Notes: generated by a model not told the origin, from the letters alone. A stretch of DNA of 64,000 bases from Haliea alexandrii (GCF_003719295.1 NZ_RFLW01000004.1:186001-250000); one strand, 5' to 3'. Numbered from the stretch's first letter, positions 35,260 to 44,999 are shown. Numbers and translations are program-made.

Positions 35260-36015
35260 TCAAATCGCAGTCTGACCACCATCAATAACCAGCGCCGAGC
35301 CAGTCACGAACCTGGCCTCATCCGATGCGAGGTAAGCAACCGAACCCGCAATTTCCTCGGCCTGGGCAAAATAGCTCGTCAATGGCGACATGCGACCATA
35401 CAGGGCGAGGTCGGCACCTTCGGGGATCTGGAGGCCCTTGATCAACGGTGTATCCACCGCGCCGGGACAAACCGCGTTGACGCGTACACCCCGGCCGGCA
35501 AACTCTACCGCCAGTGACTTCGACAACAACAGCACCGCGCCCTTGCTGGCGCAGTAGGCGCTGTTATAGGGCAGCCCCTGCAAACCCGCCGCGGATGAAA
35601 TATTGACAATATTCCCGCCCGCTTCCAGCAAGTGCGGCATAGCGGCCTGGCAGAGCACAAACACCGAGCGGGTGTTCACCGCCATGACTCGATCCCATTC
35701 GGCCACACTCACGTCCGCAAAGTTCTTGGTCAGTACCATGCCGGCAATATTGCACAGCACATCCAGCTTGCCGAACTGCGTCACGCACTGTTCAACTGCG
35801 GCGCGGCAGTCAGCTTCATCGGTGACGTCCAGCGTACGGCTGTGGATGTCCACGCCCCCCTCGCTGAGCTTCGCCACTTCCTCTGCCAGTTGCCCGGCAT
35901 TGATGTCGGCTGCGAATATTTTCGCACCCTCGCGACCCAGTCGGGTCATGGTTGCCAGGCCAATGCCTGACGCTGCACCCGTCACGAATGCGACCTTGCC
36001 AGCAAAACGTTGCAT
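35260..36015 (-). CDS. Short-chain dehydrogenase/reductase (classical SDR)
   Basis: A 251-aa classical SDR: cofactor motif TGAASGIG (~13-20), DVTD, CNIAG, catalytic Ser in NISSAAG and Tyr-x3-Lys in SAYCASK, C-terminal VTGSALVIDGG. An acidic residue after the second strand (AADIN) suggests NAD+ preference. Substrate unknown. Good Shine-Dalgarno (GAGGAGTGAAAGATG). It follows the acyltransferase gene by 20 bp and may be co-transcribed. Confidence 0.92.
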   Translation of the reverse strand: MQRFAGKVAFVTGAASGIGLATMTRLGREGAKIFAADINAGQLAEEVAKLSEGGVDIHSRTLDVTDEADCRAAVEQCVTQFGKLDVLCNIAGMVLTKNFADVSVAEWDRVMAVNTRSVFVLCQAAMPHLLEAGGNIVNISSAAGLQGLPYNSAYCASKGAVLLLSKSLAVEFAGRGVRVNAVCPGAVDTPLIKGLQIPEGADLALYGRMSPLTSYFAQAEEIAGSVAYLASDEARFVTGSALVIDGGQTAI

Positions 36016-36035
36016 CTTTCACTCCTCTTATTGGT

Positions 36036-36608
36036 TTACCGTTGATCCGCTTCTTCCCGCAGGCGTATCGGCCCCACGTTGGCGGGGAACTTGCCGGCCA
36101 TGCCCGCATAGAACTCGCGGAAATACTGCATATCCGCCACCACGTCACCCGTGGTAATCAGAGACGGACCGAAGCCGCCGCGCTTGCGGGAAAAGTCCAG
36201 AAACGAGGGGACGATCGGCACACGGGCCTGACGCGCAATGTGATAAAAACCGGATTTCCAGTACTCGGCTCGATCGCGTGTGCCTTCAGTTGGCACCACA
36301 AGCACCAGACCCGGGTGCCGCTGAAAGGCCTCGACAAGTGATGCCACCAGGTTACCGCTGCGATGCCGCACAATGGGCATGCCACCCAGCTTGCGCATAA
36401 ACCAGCCAGCTGGCCACGCGAACAGGCTGTGCTTGCCCATCCACCGCACCTGAATATCAAACGCCGCGGCGTATAACAACATCAGCGGGAAATCCCAGTT
36501 CGAGGTGTGTGGCGCTGCAATGAGCACATAGCGCGCGTGCGCTGGCCGCACACCCTCCAGGCTCCAGCCGGCCCTGCGCAGCAGCCAGCGGGCGATTTTC
36601 TGCTTCAT
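36036..36608 (-). CDS. PlsC-like 1-acylglycerol-3-phosphate acyltransferase family protein
   Basis: A 190-aa acyltransferase with the H-x4-D-like catalytic motif (APHTSNWDFPLML, ~33-46) and the substrate motif PTEGTRDR (~106). It lies in the small-subfamily size range with a membrane-associated N-terminus. ATG 36608 is the first Met that begins the conserved domain; the frame extends upstream to 37211 but that part is antisense to the DUF6351 gene. Role: transfer of acyl groups to a lysophospholipid, substrate not proven. Confidence 0.88.
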   Translation of the reverse strand: MKQKIARWLLRRAGWSLEGVRPAHARYVLIAAPHTSNWDFPLMLLYAAAFDIQVRWMGKHSLFAWPAGWFMRKLGGMPIVRHRSGNLVASLVEAFQRHPGLVLVVPTEGTRDRAEYWKSGFYHIARQARVPIVPSFLDFSRKRGGFGPSLITTGDVVADMQYFREFYAGMAGKFPANVGPIRLREEADQR

Positions 36609-36813
36609 GTATCTGGCACTCCCGGAGTGTATGCGGGTTGTGGCCCGACCGATTCGCGCCACATGGCAGCAGAAAAATCTCCTCTGGAGAATTCTATCAG
36701 ACTCGGGCCATTTCCAAAGGCGCTGGCCAGAAAATTGCACCAGATGAGTGGCGGCCTGCGTCAGGCCATCTACTATTAAAGTACTGCACACCCGAAACAA
36801 TAAGGAGAAAAGG

Positions 36814-39132
36814 ATGCAGACGTTTGGTTCAGTTACCCGCCGTGGCGGGTCACTTCTTGGCAGGGTATTGGCATTGACCGTCCTGCTCACAGCCTGCAGC
36901 GATGGCACCGACCGCACCGACACGGGTGGAGAGCCCGACCTGCTGGGCGCGTTCGCCGTGTCGGTGCTGTCCAGTGCGCCCGAAAGGGTTAGCGGGGGTG
37001 AGGCTCGGGTTGGCATTGAAGTGCCCAAGGCCCTGCCATTGGCGGACGTGGTGATCATGCTGGAAGGCGAGGATGTCAGCGCGCAGTTTGCGGCCCGCAC
37101 GGTAGGCCACAGTCTGGAAGGCCGCGTTGGCAGTCTCATGGAGGGTGATAATGTGCTCGAGGTCACCAGCGTCGAGGGGAACGTGACGGCAGCCAGTGTC
37201 ACCCTGGTCAATCACCCCGCCAGTGGCCCGATTTTTTCGGGGCCCCAACAGGAGCCGTTTTTCTGCGCCACCGATGGCCACCTGGAAGACCTTGAGCTGG
37301 GCCCGGTGATTGATGAGAACTGCAGCGTGGAGACTGTGGTGAGCTACAAGTACTTAAGCGAAGCAGGCGGCTGGATGGACTACCCGGAAAGCGGGGAGCG
37401 GCCTGCCGATGTCGCCACGACCACAACAACGGACGGTGAGGAAGTCGACTTCATCGTGCGCTGGGAACGGGGAACCCTGAACCGCTTCCTCTATTCCATT
37501 GCCATGCTGTCGCCGGCACCGGATGAAGCCGGCAACGCCGACTTGAGCGCCTGGAACAAGCGCCTGATCTATTACTTCCAGGGCGGCGTGGCCATCGGGC
37601 ACTATCAGGGCGGCCCCAGCCGCAGCCGCGCGCTGTATACCGACGGCCTCGCCGCCGGGTATGCGGTGGCCTACTCCACCGGCACGAAAACGGGCACCCA
37701 CTACAATCTGGAACTGGGCGGTGAAACCGCCCTCATGGTGAAGGATCGCTTCGTCTCGGCCTATGGGGTACCGGACTACACGGTGGGTGTGGGTGGATCC
37801 GGCGGCGGCATCCAGCAGTATGTCTACGCCCAGAACCACCCCGGCCTGATCGATGCCGGCGTACCGCAGTATTCCTATTCCGATATGGTGACACAGACCA
37901 TTCACATCGGTGACTGTGAGCTCATAGAGCGCTGGATAGACCTGCAGCTGCGCGATGATCCGGGCGGCAAATGGGCCGACTGGAACAACCGCAGCTGGCT
38001 TATCGGCCTGAATGCCAACAACGACGTGCCCAATGATGTGGTCAGCTTCGGGCTCACACCCTGGGTGCCACAGGGGTCCAGTGAATGCACCGCCTCCTGG
38101 CGCGGCCTCTCCCCCTTGGCGCTGAATCCTTACTTTGGCGAGGCACCCGGAATCACCCCGGAACAGCAGGCCGCCGTCGAGTGGACGCACTTTGCCGATG
38201 TCATCAACATTTACGGACGTGCCGAAGACGGCTTCGCCGCCACCACCTGGGACAACGTGGGTGTGCAATACGGCTTGCAGGCGCTGCTCGATGGCAACAT
38301 CAGCCCCGCTGAGTTCATCGACCTCAACTGGAACATCGGCAGCTGGAAGAATGAACCGGAGATGGTGCAGGAGGGGTGCCCGTTCATTATCGATTTGTGT
38401 TTCGCGCTGGATGACAGCGAACCGCTCTACCCGAATCAGATCGACCCCTGGAGCTGGCGCAACGCCACTACGGCAACGGAAGATGAACCCGCCGCGCGCA
38501 AACGTGCCGACCCGGGCGCCATCCAGGCCGCTTTTGATTCCGGCATGGTGCAGCGGGGCGAGGCCGAAATACCGTTCATCGACCTGCGGCATTACCTGGA
38601 GGACGAGCTGGATATGCACAACACGATCCAGTCCTTCGTCACGCGCCAGCGCCTGCTCAATCACGACGGCGATGCTTCCAACCAGGTGATCTGGTTCATC
38701 GACCGCAATCCGGACGGCAGCGACTACGACAACACCATGCAGGCGTTTGCCGTGCTGGATGAATGGATGGCCAATATCCAGGCCAATCCGGACAGTTCCG
38801 TGGCGGCCAACCGCCCCGCGAGCGCCGTGGACAGCTGCTTCGACAGCGCCGGCGAACTGATTGCCAGTGGCGATACCGTGTGGGATGGCATACTCGACGA
38901 TCAACCTGCAGGTAGCTGTACCGAACGCTTCCCCCCCTACAGCACCTCGCGCATCGTTGCCGGCGCGCCAGTCACGGGCGATGTCTTCCGCTGCGCCCTG
39001 CAGCCGCTGGATGACGCTATCGACGCCGGCCTTTACGGTGACTGGATGCCGACAGCTGAGCAGTACGCACAGTTGCAGGCCATCTTCCCGGACGGCGTCT
39101 GCGACTACAGCCAGCCCGGCATTATCGACTAA
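36814..39132 (+). CDS. DUF6351 family lipoprotein (secreted esterase-like)
   Basis: This ~772-aa protein has a lipoprotein signal (Cys28 in LLTACSDG). The rest fits the DUF6351 family as I remember it: an N-terminal beta-sandwich-like part, a large alpha/beta region with GVGGSGGGIQQYVYA near residue 325 (a nucleophile-elbow-like Ser), and paired cysteines. It is thus possibly an extracellular hydrolase (tannase/polyhydroxyalkanoate-oligomer esterase-like); the reaction is not established. Start: ATG 36814 after AAGGAGA. It is divergent from the acyltransferase gene. Confidence 0.82.
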   Translation: MQTFGSVTRRGGSLLGRVLALTVLLTACSDGTDRTDTGGEPDLLGAFAVSVLSSAPERVSGGEARVGIEVPKALPLADVVIMLEGEDVSAQFAARTVGHSLEGRVGSLMEGDNVLEVTSVEGNVTAASVTLVNHPASGPIFSGPQQEPFFCATDGHLEDLELGPVIDENCSVETVVSYKYLSEAGGWMDYPESGERPADVATTTTTDGEEVDFIVRWERGTLNRFLYSIAMLSPAPDEAGNADLSAWNKRLIYYFQGGVAIGHYQGGPSRSRALYTDGLAAGYAVAYSTGTKTGTHYNLELGGETALMVKDRFVSAYGVPDYTVGVGGSGGGIQQYVYAQNHPGLIDAGVPQYSYSDMVTQTIHIGDCELIERWIDLQLRDDPGGKWADWNNRSWLIGLNANNDVPNDVVSFGLTPWVPQGSSECTASWRGLSPLALNPYFGEAPGITPEQQAAVEWTHFADVINIYGRAEDGFAATTWDNVGVQYGLQALLDGNISPAEFIDLNWNIGSWKNEPEMVQEGCPFIIDLCFALDDSEPLYPNQIDPWSWRNATTATEDEPAARKRADPGAIQAAFDSGMVQRGEAEIPFIDLRHYLEDELDMHNTIQSFVTRQRLLNHDGDASNQVIWFIDRNPDGSDYDNTMQAFAVLDEWMANIQANPDSSVAANRPASAVDSCFDSAGELIASGDTVWDGILDDQPAGSCTERFPPYSTSRIVAGAPVTGDVFRCALQPLDDAIDAGLYGDWMPTAEQYAQLQAIFPDGVCDYSQPGIID

Positions 39133-39300
39133 CCCGCACCGCGGGGGCCGCTACACCGACCGGGTGCGACTCCCGCAATCTCCTTCCCGCCTCACACGGT
39201 GGCGCCGACCCGCGGCCGACGACAGTCGCGGCGCGCGCACCGCGATTTGCGGTATGCTGGCCGCCGCACTGCCCACCACACACTGACAGGAGTCTTGCGA

Positions 39301-41079
39301 GTGGATCAGAATCTGCTGTACATCATCGCCGCCATACTGGTACTGGGCGTGGGCGCCCAGTGGCTGTCCTGGCGCATCAAGCAGCCCTCCATCCTTGCGC
39401 TGCTGGTGCTGGGCATTATCGCCGGGCCGGTCACCGGCCTGGTACGTCCCGACGAGCAGTTCGGTGACCTGCTGTTTCCCATGGTCTCCCTCGGCGTGGC
39501 GCTGGTGTTGTTCGAAGGCGGCATGACACTGAAATTCCGCGACCTCAAAGGCCACGGCCGGGTGGTCACCAACCTCGTGAGTTGGGGTGCCCTGCTCAAC
39601 TGGCTGCTGATGGCGGCAGGGTGCTGGCTGTTGGCGGGCTTCTCGCTGCCCATCGCGCTGCTCTTCGCGGCACTGGTGGTGGTCACCGGCCCCACGGTGA
39701 TCAACCCCCTGCTGCGCACCATGCGCGCCAAACCGGAGGTCAGCCAGGTGTTGCGCTGGGAGGGCATTCTCATCGACCCGGTAGGCGCGCTGCTGGCCGT
39801 GCTGGTTTTTCAGTACATTCTCACCGGGGCGGAATCGTGGGCGGTGTTCGCGCAGAGTATTGGCGTCGGCTTCGTGGCAGGCTTTGCCGGGGCCATCAGC
39901 CTGGGTTTCGTCCTGCGGCGGCACTGGGTACCTGAATATCTTATCAATGTGGTCACCCTGGCCTGGGTCATCATGATGTTCGCCGGCAGCGATTACATCG
40001 CCCACGAATCAGGCCTGTTGACCGTTACCGTTATGGGCATCTGGCTGGGCAACATGAAGGATGTGGGGGTCAGTGAAATTCTCAGTTTCAAGGAGAGCCT
40101 CTCGGTTCTCATCATTTCGGTGCTGTTCATCGTACTGGGGGCCCGTGTGGACCCGCTGGACATTCTGGCAACCGGCTGGAGCGGCGTGGTGGTGTTACTC
40201 GTCGTGCTGCTGGCACGGCCCGTGGTGGTGTGGGCGGCGGCACTGGGTGGCAACTATACGTGGCGGCAGAAAGCGCTGTTGAGCTGGGTGGCGCCGCGCG
40301 GCATTGTGGCCGCCGCGGTATCCTCATTGTTTGCGCTGCGTCTGGAGGACGTGGGTTACCCGGGCGCCTCTGACCTGGTGGCATACACGTTCCTCGTCAT
40401 CATCGCCACTGTGGTGCTGCAAAGCCTCACTGCCGGCGCCGCCACCCGCGCGCTGGGGCTGGCCGAAGCAGAGCCCAATGGCGTGCTGATTGTTGGCGCA
40501 AACGGCGTGGCGCGCGCGATCGGCCAGGCGCTCGTGCGCCAGGGCTTTCGGGTGAAACTCGCGGATACGTCCTATGAAGAAATCCGCAGCGCCCGCATGG
40601 CCGGGCTGGAAACCTACTACGGTGACCCGATTTCCTCACACGCCGATCAGTATCTGGAACTGGTGGGTATCGGCCGCCTGTTCGCCATGTCGCGACGCGC
40701 CCGCTGGAACACGCTCGCCTGCCTGAAATACCGCGGCGAATTCGGCCCCAAGCGTGTGTTCAGCCTGCGCAACGCGGAAGAGCGCGACGTGAGCGACCGC
40801 GAGCGCCCAGCTGACGAGTTCCGTGCACCGCGCTTGTTCGGCGACGACATCACCTACCAGAAACTGGCCAGCCTGCTGGCCCGCGGCGCCGAAGTCCGCG
40901 CCATCAATCTCAACGCGGAGTTCGACCTCGCCGCCTACAAGGAGAAGAACGGCAGCAGCATCCTCCCCATGTTCACCCTCACCGCAGACGGCAAACTGCG
41001 CGTCATCAATGACGATGCCCCCGTCGAGGAGATGTCCGAGGGCAAGCTGCTGGCGCTGGTCTGGTCCGCGGAGGGCTGA
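39301..41079 (+). CDS. CPA1 Na+/H+ antiporter with C-terminal nucleotide-binding domain
   Basis: This ~592-aa NhaP/CPA1-type exchanger has the FEGGMTLKF motif and ~12 membrane helices (residues 5-385), then a TrkA-N-like Rossmann segment (LIVGANGVARAIGQALV, ~393) and a cytoplasmic domain. The start is GTG 39301, preceded by AGGAG, matching the family N-terminus; the frame upstream is not protein-like. Confidence 0.92.
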   Translation: MDQNLLYIIAAILVLGVGAQWLSWRIKQPSILALLVLGIIAGPVTGLVRPDEQFGDLLFPMVSLGVALVLFEGGMTLKFRDLKGHGRVVTNLVSWGALLNWLLMAAGCWLLAGFSLPIALLFAALVVVTGPTVINPLLRTMRAKPEVSQVLRWEGILIDPVGALLAVLVFQYILTGAESWAVFAQSIGVGFVAGFAGAISLGFVLRRHWVPEYLINVVTLAWVIMMFAGSDYIAHESGLLTVTVMGIWLGNMKDVGVSEILSFKESLSVLIISVLFIVLGARVDPLDILATGWSGVVVLLVVLLARPVVVWAAALGGNYTWRQKALLSWVAPRGIVAAAVSSLFALRLEDVGYPGASDLVAYTFLVIIATVVLQSLTAGAATRALGLAEAEPNGVLIVGANGVARAIGQALVRQGFRVKLADTSYEEIRSARMAGLETYYGDPISSHADQYLELVGIGRLFAMSRRARWNTLACLKYRGEFGPKRVFSLRNAEERDVSDRERPADEFRAPRLFGDDITYQKLASLLARGAEVRAINLNAEFDLAAYKEKNGSSILPMFTLTADGKLRVINDDAPVEEMSEGKLLALVWSAEG

Positions 41080-41137
41080 CCTTAATCATCATTTGATCAG
41101 GTAATTGGCACTGGTCTGAACTCGAGAGGCAGAGATC

Positions 41138-41995
41138 ATGAATATGCAAGGCAAACACATCGTCATTACCGGCCCCACAGCCGGCATCGGGCGCAGCGCA
41201 GCACTCAAGCTCGCGGGGCAGGGAGCGGTACTCACCTTGCTCTGTCGCAATCTCCAGAAGGCAGACGCGTTAAAGAAGGAAGTGGTCGCAGCCGGGGGTA
41301 AGGATGTGAACGTCGTCGCGCTGGATATGGCCAGTCTTGCCAGCGTGCGCGAGGCGGCACACGACTGCCTTGAACTGGGCAGGCCCGTCGACGTGCTCCT
41401 CAACAACGCAGGTCTCATGAATACCCGCCGGCGCGTATCAGCCGATGGCTACGAGGAGACGCTGGCAGTCAACCATTTCGCGCCCTTCCTGCTCACCGGT
41501 CTGCTTCTGCCCGCGCTGCAGCAAGCGCCGCGAGCGCGTATCGTGAATGTGGCCTCGGCCGCACATGCGTTTGTACGCGGCATGAACTTCGATGACATGC
41601 AGGCGGAAAAGAACTACAAGGCCTTTCGCGAGTACGGACGCTCCAAGCTGGCAAATATCCTGTTTACGCGCAGCCTGGCGCAGCGGCTGGCGGGTCAGCC
41701 GATCACGGTGAATGCACTACACCCCGGTGCCGTGGCCACGTCTCTGGGGCAGCAGAACGAAGGCTTCCTGAAGTCTATCGCGCCCGCCATCATGAAGATT
41801 TTCTTTCGCTCGCCCGATCAGGGCGCGGAAACGTCTCTCTACCTGTGTACGAGTGACGATGTCGCCGACGTCAGCGGTGACTATTTCGCCAACTGTAAAA
41901 AGGTGCGCCCGCGTGCCTGGGCGCGTGACGACGCCGCGGCCGCCCGGCTGTGGACTTACACGGAAGAGTGTACGGGTTTTACCTATCCGCTCTAG
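41138..41995 (+). CDS. Short-chain dehydrogenase (retinol dehydrogenase-like)
   Basis: A 285-aa SDR: TGPTAGIGR cofactor motif, NNAGLM, NVASAAH (catalytic Ser) and YGRSKLANIL (Tyr, Lys), as in retinol/WW-domain oxidoreductase-like SDRs. The Arg after the second strand (LCRNLQKAD) suggests NADP+. Substrate unknown. Starts at ATG 41138 with a GAG-rich region upstream, 58 bp after the antiporter gene. Confidence 0.92.
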   Translation: MNMQGKHIVITGPTAGIGRSAALKLAGQGAVLTLLCRNLQKADALKKEVVAAGGKDVNVVALDMASLASVREAAHDCLELGRPVDVLLNNAGLMNTRRRVSADGYEETLAVNHFAPFLLTGLLLPALQQAPRARIVNVASAAHAFVRGMNFDDMQAEKNYKAFREYGRSKLANILFTRSLAQRLAGQPITVNALHPGAVATSLGQQNEGFLKSIAPAIMKIFFRSPDQGAETSLYLCTSDDVADVSGDYFANCKKVRPRAWARDDAAAARLWTYTEECTGFTYPL

Positions 41996-42010
41996 CTCAC
42001 CGACAGCCAA

Positions 42011-42033
42011 GCGGAGAGTGGGTGCCTCTCCGC
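42011..42033. terminator. Hairpin between convergent SDR and TonB receptor genes
   Basis: GCGGAGAG (42011-42018) pairs with CTCTCCGC (42026-42033) around 7 bases. It lacks a T-run, so termination is inferred from position between convergent genes. Confidence 0.4.
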
Positions 42034-42050
42034 CCCTGCCGGCATGGATG

Positions 42051-44108
42051 CTAGAGCCGGAAGCGCGCTCCCACTTCGAATGAGCGCTCAGGACCGACGT
42101 AAATCCCCTGGCGCAAGCCGGTGATGTAGCGCTCGTCCGTAAGGTTCTTGACCGAGCCAAACAGTGTCAGGGAATCGCTGATGGCATATTGGGCCATGAA
42201 GTCGAGCAGCGTGTAAGACGGCATTTTCCCGCCCCAGATACCCCCCGCCGCGTCGATCGGGATCTCTACCTGGTTGCTGGCATCGCCAAACTGCGAGCCG
42301 CGGTAGTGGGCAGTCAATGCGGCCTGTAGCTTGTTACCGCTGTAGTTCAGCGCAAGGTTGGCCAGGTGCTCGGGGGCGTAGGGCAACCGGTTGCCGGCAA
42401 ATTCCCCGGTTTCAAACTCGGATTCAGGTACCCAGGTTGCGTTGGCATCAACACTGAAACCGCCGCCGATTTCGTAGCCCAGCACCAGCTCCATACCCTG
42501 GTGGGTGGTTTCACCGGCATTGGACTGGGAAAGATTCGGGTCGCTGTTACCGGTCACTACCTGGTTGTCGAAATCCATGTAGAAAGCGGCGACTTCATAG
42601 CTCAGCTTGCCCTGCAGGCCACGTATGCCGGCCTCGTAGTTATTGGAACGTTCTCCATCCAGGTTCTGGTCGGCAAGGCCATCGAGGGCCACACCGTTGG
42701 CAGCCGGCGAAAACGCGCGATATACACCACCGTAGAGTTGCGCCGTGGGGGTCAATTCGAAGGTGGCGCCAATACCGGGCAGAACCTCGGTATTGGAGGT
42801 TTTGGCCGAGGCGTTATTGTCCGTCAGGACGCGGCGCTTCTGCTCATAGGACTCGACCCGTACCCCCGGCGTCAGTGCCAATCTCTCACTGAGCACCATG
42901 CGGTTCTGGGCGTATACGGCGATGCTGTCGGCGCTGTCGACACGATGCCGGTCATTGAGGCCGGTGCGATCGGTGGCACGGGTGGCGCGAATGCGTGTGT
43001 CGTCCGACTCCTCGCGCATGATCCTGAAACCAAATTCCGCCTCGTTCTCCAGACCGAAAAGTGGGTGGTCAAGCTGCAGCCTCGTATCCAGGCCCAGGCG
43101 CTCAAAACTGCGGTTGTTGCCTGTGAGGGTGTCGGTATACACCCAGCGACCCGCCTCGTTGGAGGCATCGGTATCAACATCGTAGCGCCAGTAATCCCGA
43201 GACACCTCGCTCCAGTAGGCGACTGTTTGCAGCTGCGCCTGATCGTTCAGACGCCAGGCGTGGTTCAGGTCAAAAGCAATGCGGTCAGTCAGGAAATAAT
43301 CGTCGGGCGCCGGATTGTAGGTGCTGCCGGCCTCGTAGTCGCCCAGCAGCAACCCGCGGTAGGAGATATTCGCGTCATTTTCGTACCAGGAGAACTTCAT
43401 CCCTACTTCCTGGGTATCGCTTAGCGCCATGCCGGACTTGACCAGGATATCGGTCATTTCGTAGTCCTTGTCCATGAAGCCATCGCTCTCGGCGCGGGTC
43501 GCCACCAGCCCCGCAAAGGCGTCACCTGAAGCGCTGCGCCCGCCAGCCTCTACCGAAGCCTCGCGGGTATCGAAGGAGCCGAGCCGACCCGAAAGCAGCA
43601 CGCCGTCATCTGGGGTCTTGGTCTGGTAGTTCACTACACCGCCAATGGTAGAGGGGCCGTAGCGCAAAGAAGCCGACCCCTTGAGCACCTCGATGCGCTC
43701 AATGCGCTGGATGCGCGGGTTGAAATAACGCTCGTTACCGATGAACAAACCCGGCGCGACGGGTACACCGTCCTCCAGGATGAGCGATTTGGACTCACTC
43801 GCCGAGAGTCCGCGAATCCCCAGGTTCGCCACGATCGCGGTTTCGTCCTCGGTTGCCGTGTTGATGCCGGCGACGCGACGCAGGGCATCGTCTGTGGAGA
43901 GTGGTTGAATCAGTTCCAGCGCCTCCCGGTCAATCAGCACCACGGAGCCCGTCTGCCGCGACACGGCATCCTCGCTCTTGCCAATCACCTCGATCACCGG
44001 CATGGGGAACTCTCCTCCCTCCTGCGCAGACAGGACGGAGGGCAGAAAAACAGCAGCGACAGCAAGGGGCAGCACCCGTTTTGACGGGCGCAGAAAAGCG
44101 AATTTCAT
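42051..44108 (-). CDS. TonB-dependent outer membrane receptor (ferric siderophore-type)
   Basis: A 685-aa receptor: signal peptide (VLPLAVAAVFLPSVLSAQ), TonB box-like region (PVIEVIGKSE), plug domain (SVVLIDREALEL...LGIRGLSASESKSLILEDGVPVAPG...IERIEVLKGSASLRYG), and a 22-strand barrel ending VGARFRL with terminal aromatic/hydrophobic residue. The FecA/Fiu-like plug plus a Fur-type promoter upstream suggests iron uptake. It lies 16 bp downstream of bfd and is probably in its operon. Confidence 0.93.
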   Translation of the reverse strand: MKFAFLRPSKRVLPLAVAAVFLPSVLSAQEGGEFPMPVIEVIGKSEDAVSRQTGSVVLIDREALELIQPLSTDDALRRVAGINTATEDETAIVANLGIRGLSASESKSLILEDGVPVAPGLFIGNERYFNPRIQRIERIEVLKGSASLRYGPSTIGGVVNYQTKTPDDGVLLSGRLGSFDTREASVEAGGRSASGDAFAGLVATRAESDGFMDKDYEMTDILVKSGMALSDTQEVGMKFSWYENDANISYRGLLLGDYEAGSTYNPAPDDYFLTDRIAFDLNHAWRLNDQAQLQTVAYWSEVSRDYWRYDVDTDASNEAGRWVYTDTLTGNNRSFERLGLDTRLQLDHPLFGLENEAEFGFRIMREESDDTRIRATRATDRTGLNDRHRVDSADSIAVYAQNRMVLSERLALTPGVRVESYEQKRRVLTDNNASAKTSNTEVLPGIGATFELTPTAQLYGGVYRAFSPAANGVALDGLADQNLDGERSNNYEAGIRGLQGKLSYEVAAFYMDFDNQVVTGNSDPNLSQSNAGETTHQGMELVLGYEIGGGFSVDANATWVPESEFETGEFAGNRLPYAPEHLANLALNYSGNKLQAALTAHYRGSQFGDASNQVEIPIDAAGGIWGGKMPSYTLLDFMAQYAISDSLTLFGSVKNLTDERYITGLRQGIYVGPERSFEVGARFRL

Positions 44109-44124
44109 GATGCATTACTCCAGG

Positions 44125-44337
44125 TCAGGCCCAGGCGGCGTCTGCGGCGGGCTTGAGTTCGAAAAACAGGGACTCGGCTATGCTTTCGGCGATGACTTCT
44201 TCGGCACTCTCTTTGCAGGTACCGCAGCACATGCCCACGTCCAGCCGCGCCTGAATGTCCTCGTAGCGGACTGCACCCTGGCGCACCTCGGCGCGAATTT
44301 CGGAGTCGGTCACTCCCCGGCAAAGACAAACGAACAT
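44125..44337 (-). CDS. bfd: Bacterioferritin-associated ferredoxin
   Basis: A 70-aa [2Fe-2S] protein with Cys4, Cys6, Cys38 and Cys41 (CxC...CxxC), the Bfd/BFD-like ligand set. It reduces bacterioferritin to release stored iron. ATG 44337 is preceded by a near-perfect Shine-Dalgarno (AGGAGGTGATTAC). The C-terminal tail beyond the domain is short. It lies before the TonB receptor and opposite bfr, under a Fur-type promoter. Confidence 0.93.
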   Translation of the reverse strand: MFVCLCRGVTDSEIRAEVRQGAVRYEDIQARLDVGMCCGTCKESAEEVIAESIAESLFFELKPAADAAWA

Positions 44338-44360
44338 GTAATCACCTCCTGATTGCGACC

Positions 44361-44388
44361 AGTTTAGTAGAATGCGAATCATTGTCAA
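44361..44388 (-). promoter_or_regulatory. Sigma70-like promoter of bfd
   Basis: On the minus strand TTGACA (44383-44388) and TAAACT (44361-44366) are separated by 16 bp. The -35 is perfect and the -10 is fair. The Fur-like box overlaps the spacer and -35. Confidence 0.6.
44371..44383. promoter_or_regulatory. Fur box-like inverted repeat
   Basis: AATGCGAATCATT is a match to the central inverted repeat of the Fur consensus (AATGATAATCATT, 11 of 13 positions) and lies between -35 and -10 of the bfd promoter, so iron-Fur would block transcription of bfd and the TonB receptor. It may also affect the divergent bfr. Confidence 0.6.
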
Positions 44389-44527
44389 TTGCGTGTGGTA
44401 TTAATTGTCAGTCTCGTATCGGAAAATCACTCGCCCGGCGCAGCCACGCCTGCGCTGCGCAATCCATGGCCTCAGCGCAGCAAGTTGACTACACTGCAGG
44501 AGAACACCACCACACAAGGAGCAGATC

Positions 44528-44992
44528 GTGAAAGGTGACAAACAGGTCATCGCCTACCTCAATCAGGCGCTGAAGAACGAGCTCACGGCCATCAACCAAT
44601 ACTTTCTGCACGCCAGAATGTTCGAGAACTGGGGTCTCAACAAGCTCAACGAAAAGGAGTACGAAGAGTCCATCGACGAGATGAAACATGCCGACATGCT
44701 GATCCGTCGCATCCTGTTCCTCGAGGGGCTGCCCAACCTGCAAGACCTGGGCAAGCTGTTTATCGGTGAAAACGTGGCGGAAATTCTGCAATGCGACATG
44801 AAGCAGGAAGAACTGGCCATTCCGCTGCTCCGCGAAGCGATTGTGCACTGCGAGTCGGTATCCGATTTCGGTACGCGCGACCTGTTCTCGGAAATACTGA
44901 GAAGTGAAGAGGAGCATGTCGACTGGCTGGAAACCCAGCTCGAACTGATCGAGCGCATCGGCAACCAGAATTACCAGCAATCCATGATGTAG
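44528..44992 (+). CDS. bfr: Bacterioferritin
   Basis: A 154-aa four-helix ferritin: ferroxidase ligands Glu18, Glu51, His54 (DEMKHADM), Glu94, and Glu127/His130 region (EEEHVDWLE), with Met52 available as haem ligand. It stores iron as a 24-mer. The start GTG 44528 has AAGGAG upstream. Divergent from bfd, its partner. Confidence 0.95.
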   Translation: MKGDKQVIAYLNQALKNELTAINQYFLHARMFENWGLNKLNEKEYEESIDEMKHADMLIRRILFLEGLPNLQDLGKLFIGENVAEILQCDMKQEELAIPLLREAIVHCESVSDFGTRDLFSEILRSEEEHVDWLETQLELIERIGNQNYQQSMM

Positions 44993-44999
44993 AAACGAC

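Noticed and set aside
36609-37211. Upstream extension of the acyltransferase frame
   Set aside because: The added residues are Ser/Thr/Pro-rich antisense translation of the DUF6351 gene and precede the normal family start.
37354-38904. Minus-strand 516-codon open frame antisense to the DUF6351 gene
   Set aside because: It lies wholly opposite a gene with a clear signal, RBS and family match, and its translation lacks domain character; it is a GC-driven shadow.
42366-43424. Plus-strand 352-codon frame opposite the TonB receptor
   Set aside because: Antisense shadow of a receptor gene with intact plug and barrel.
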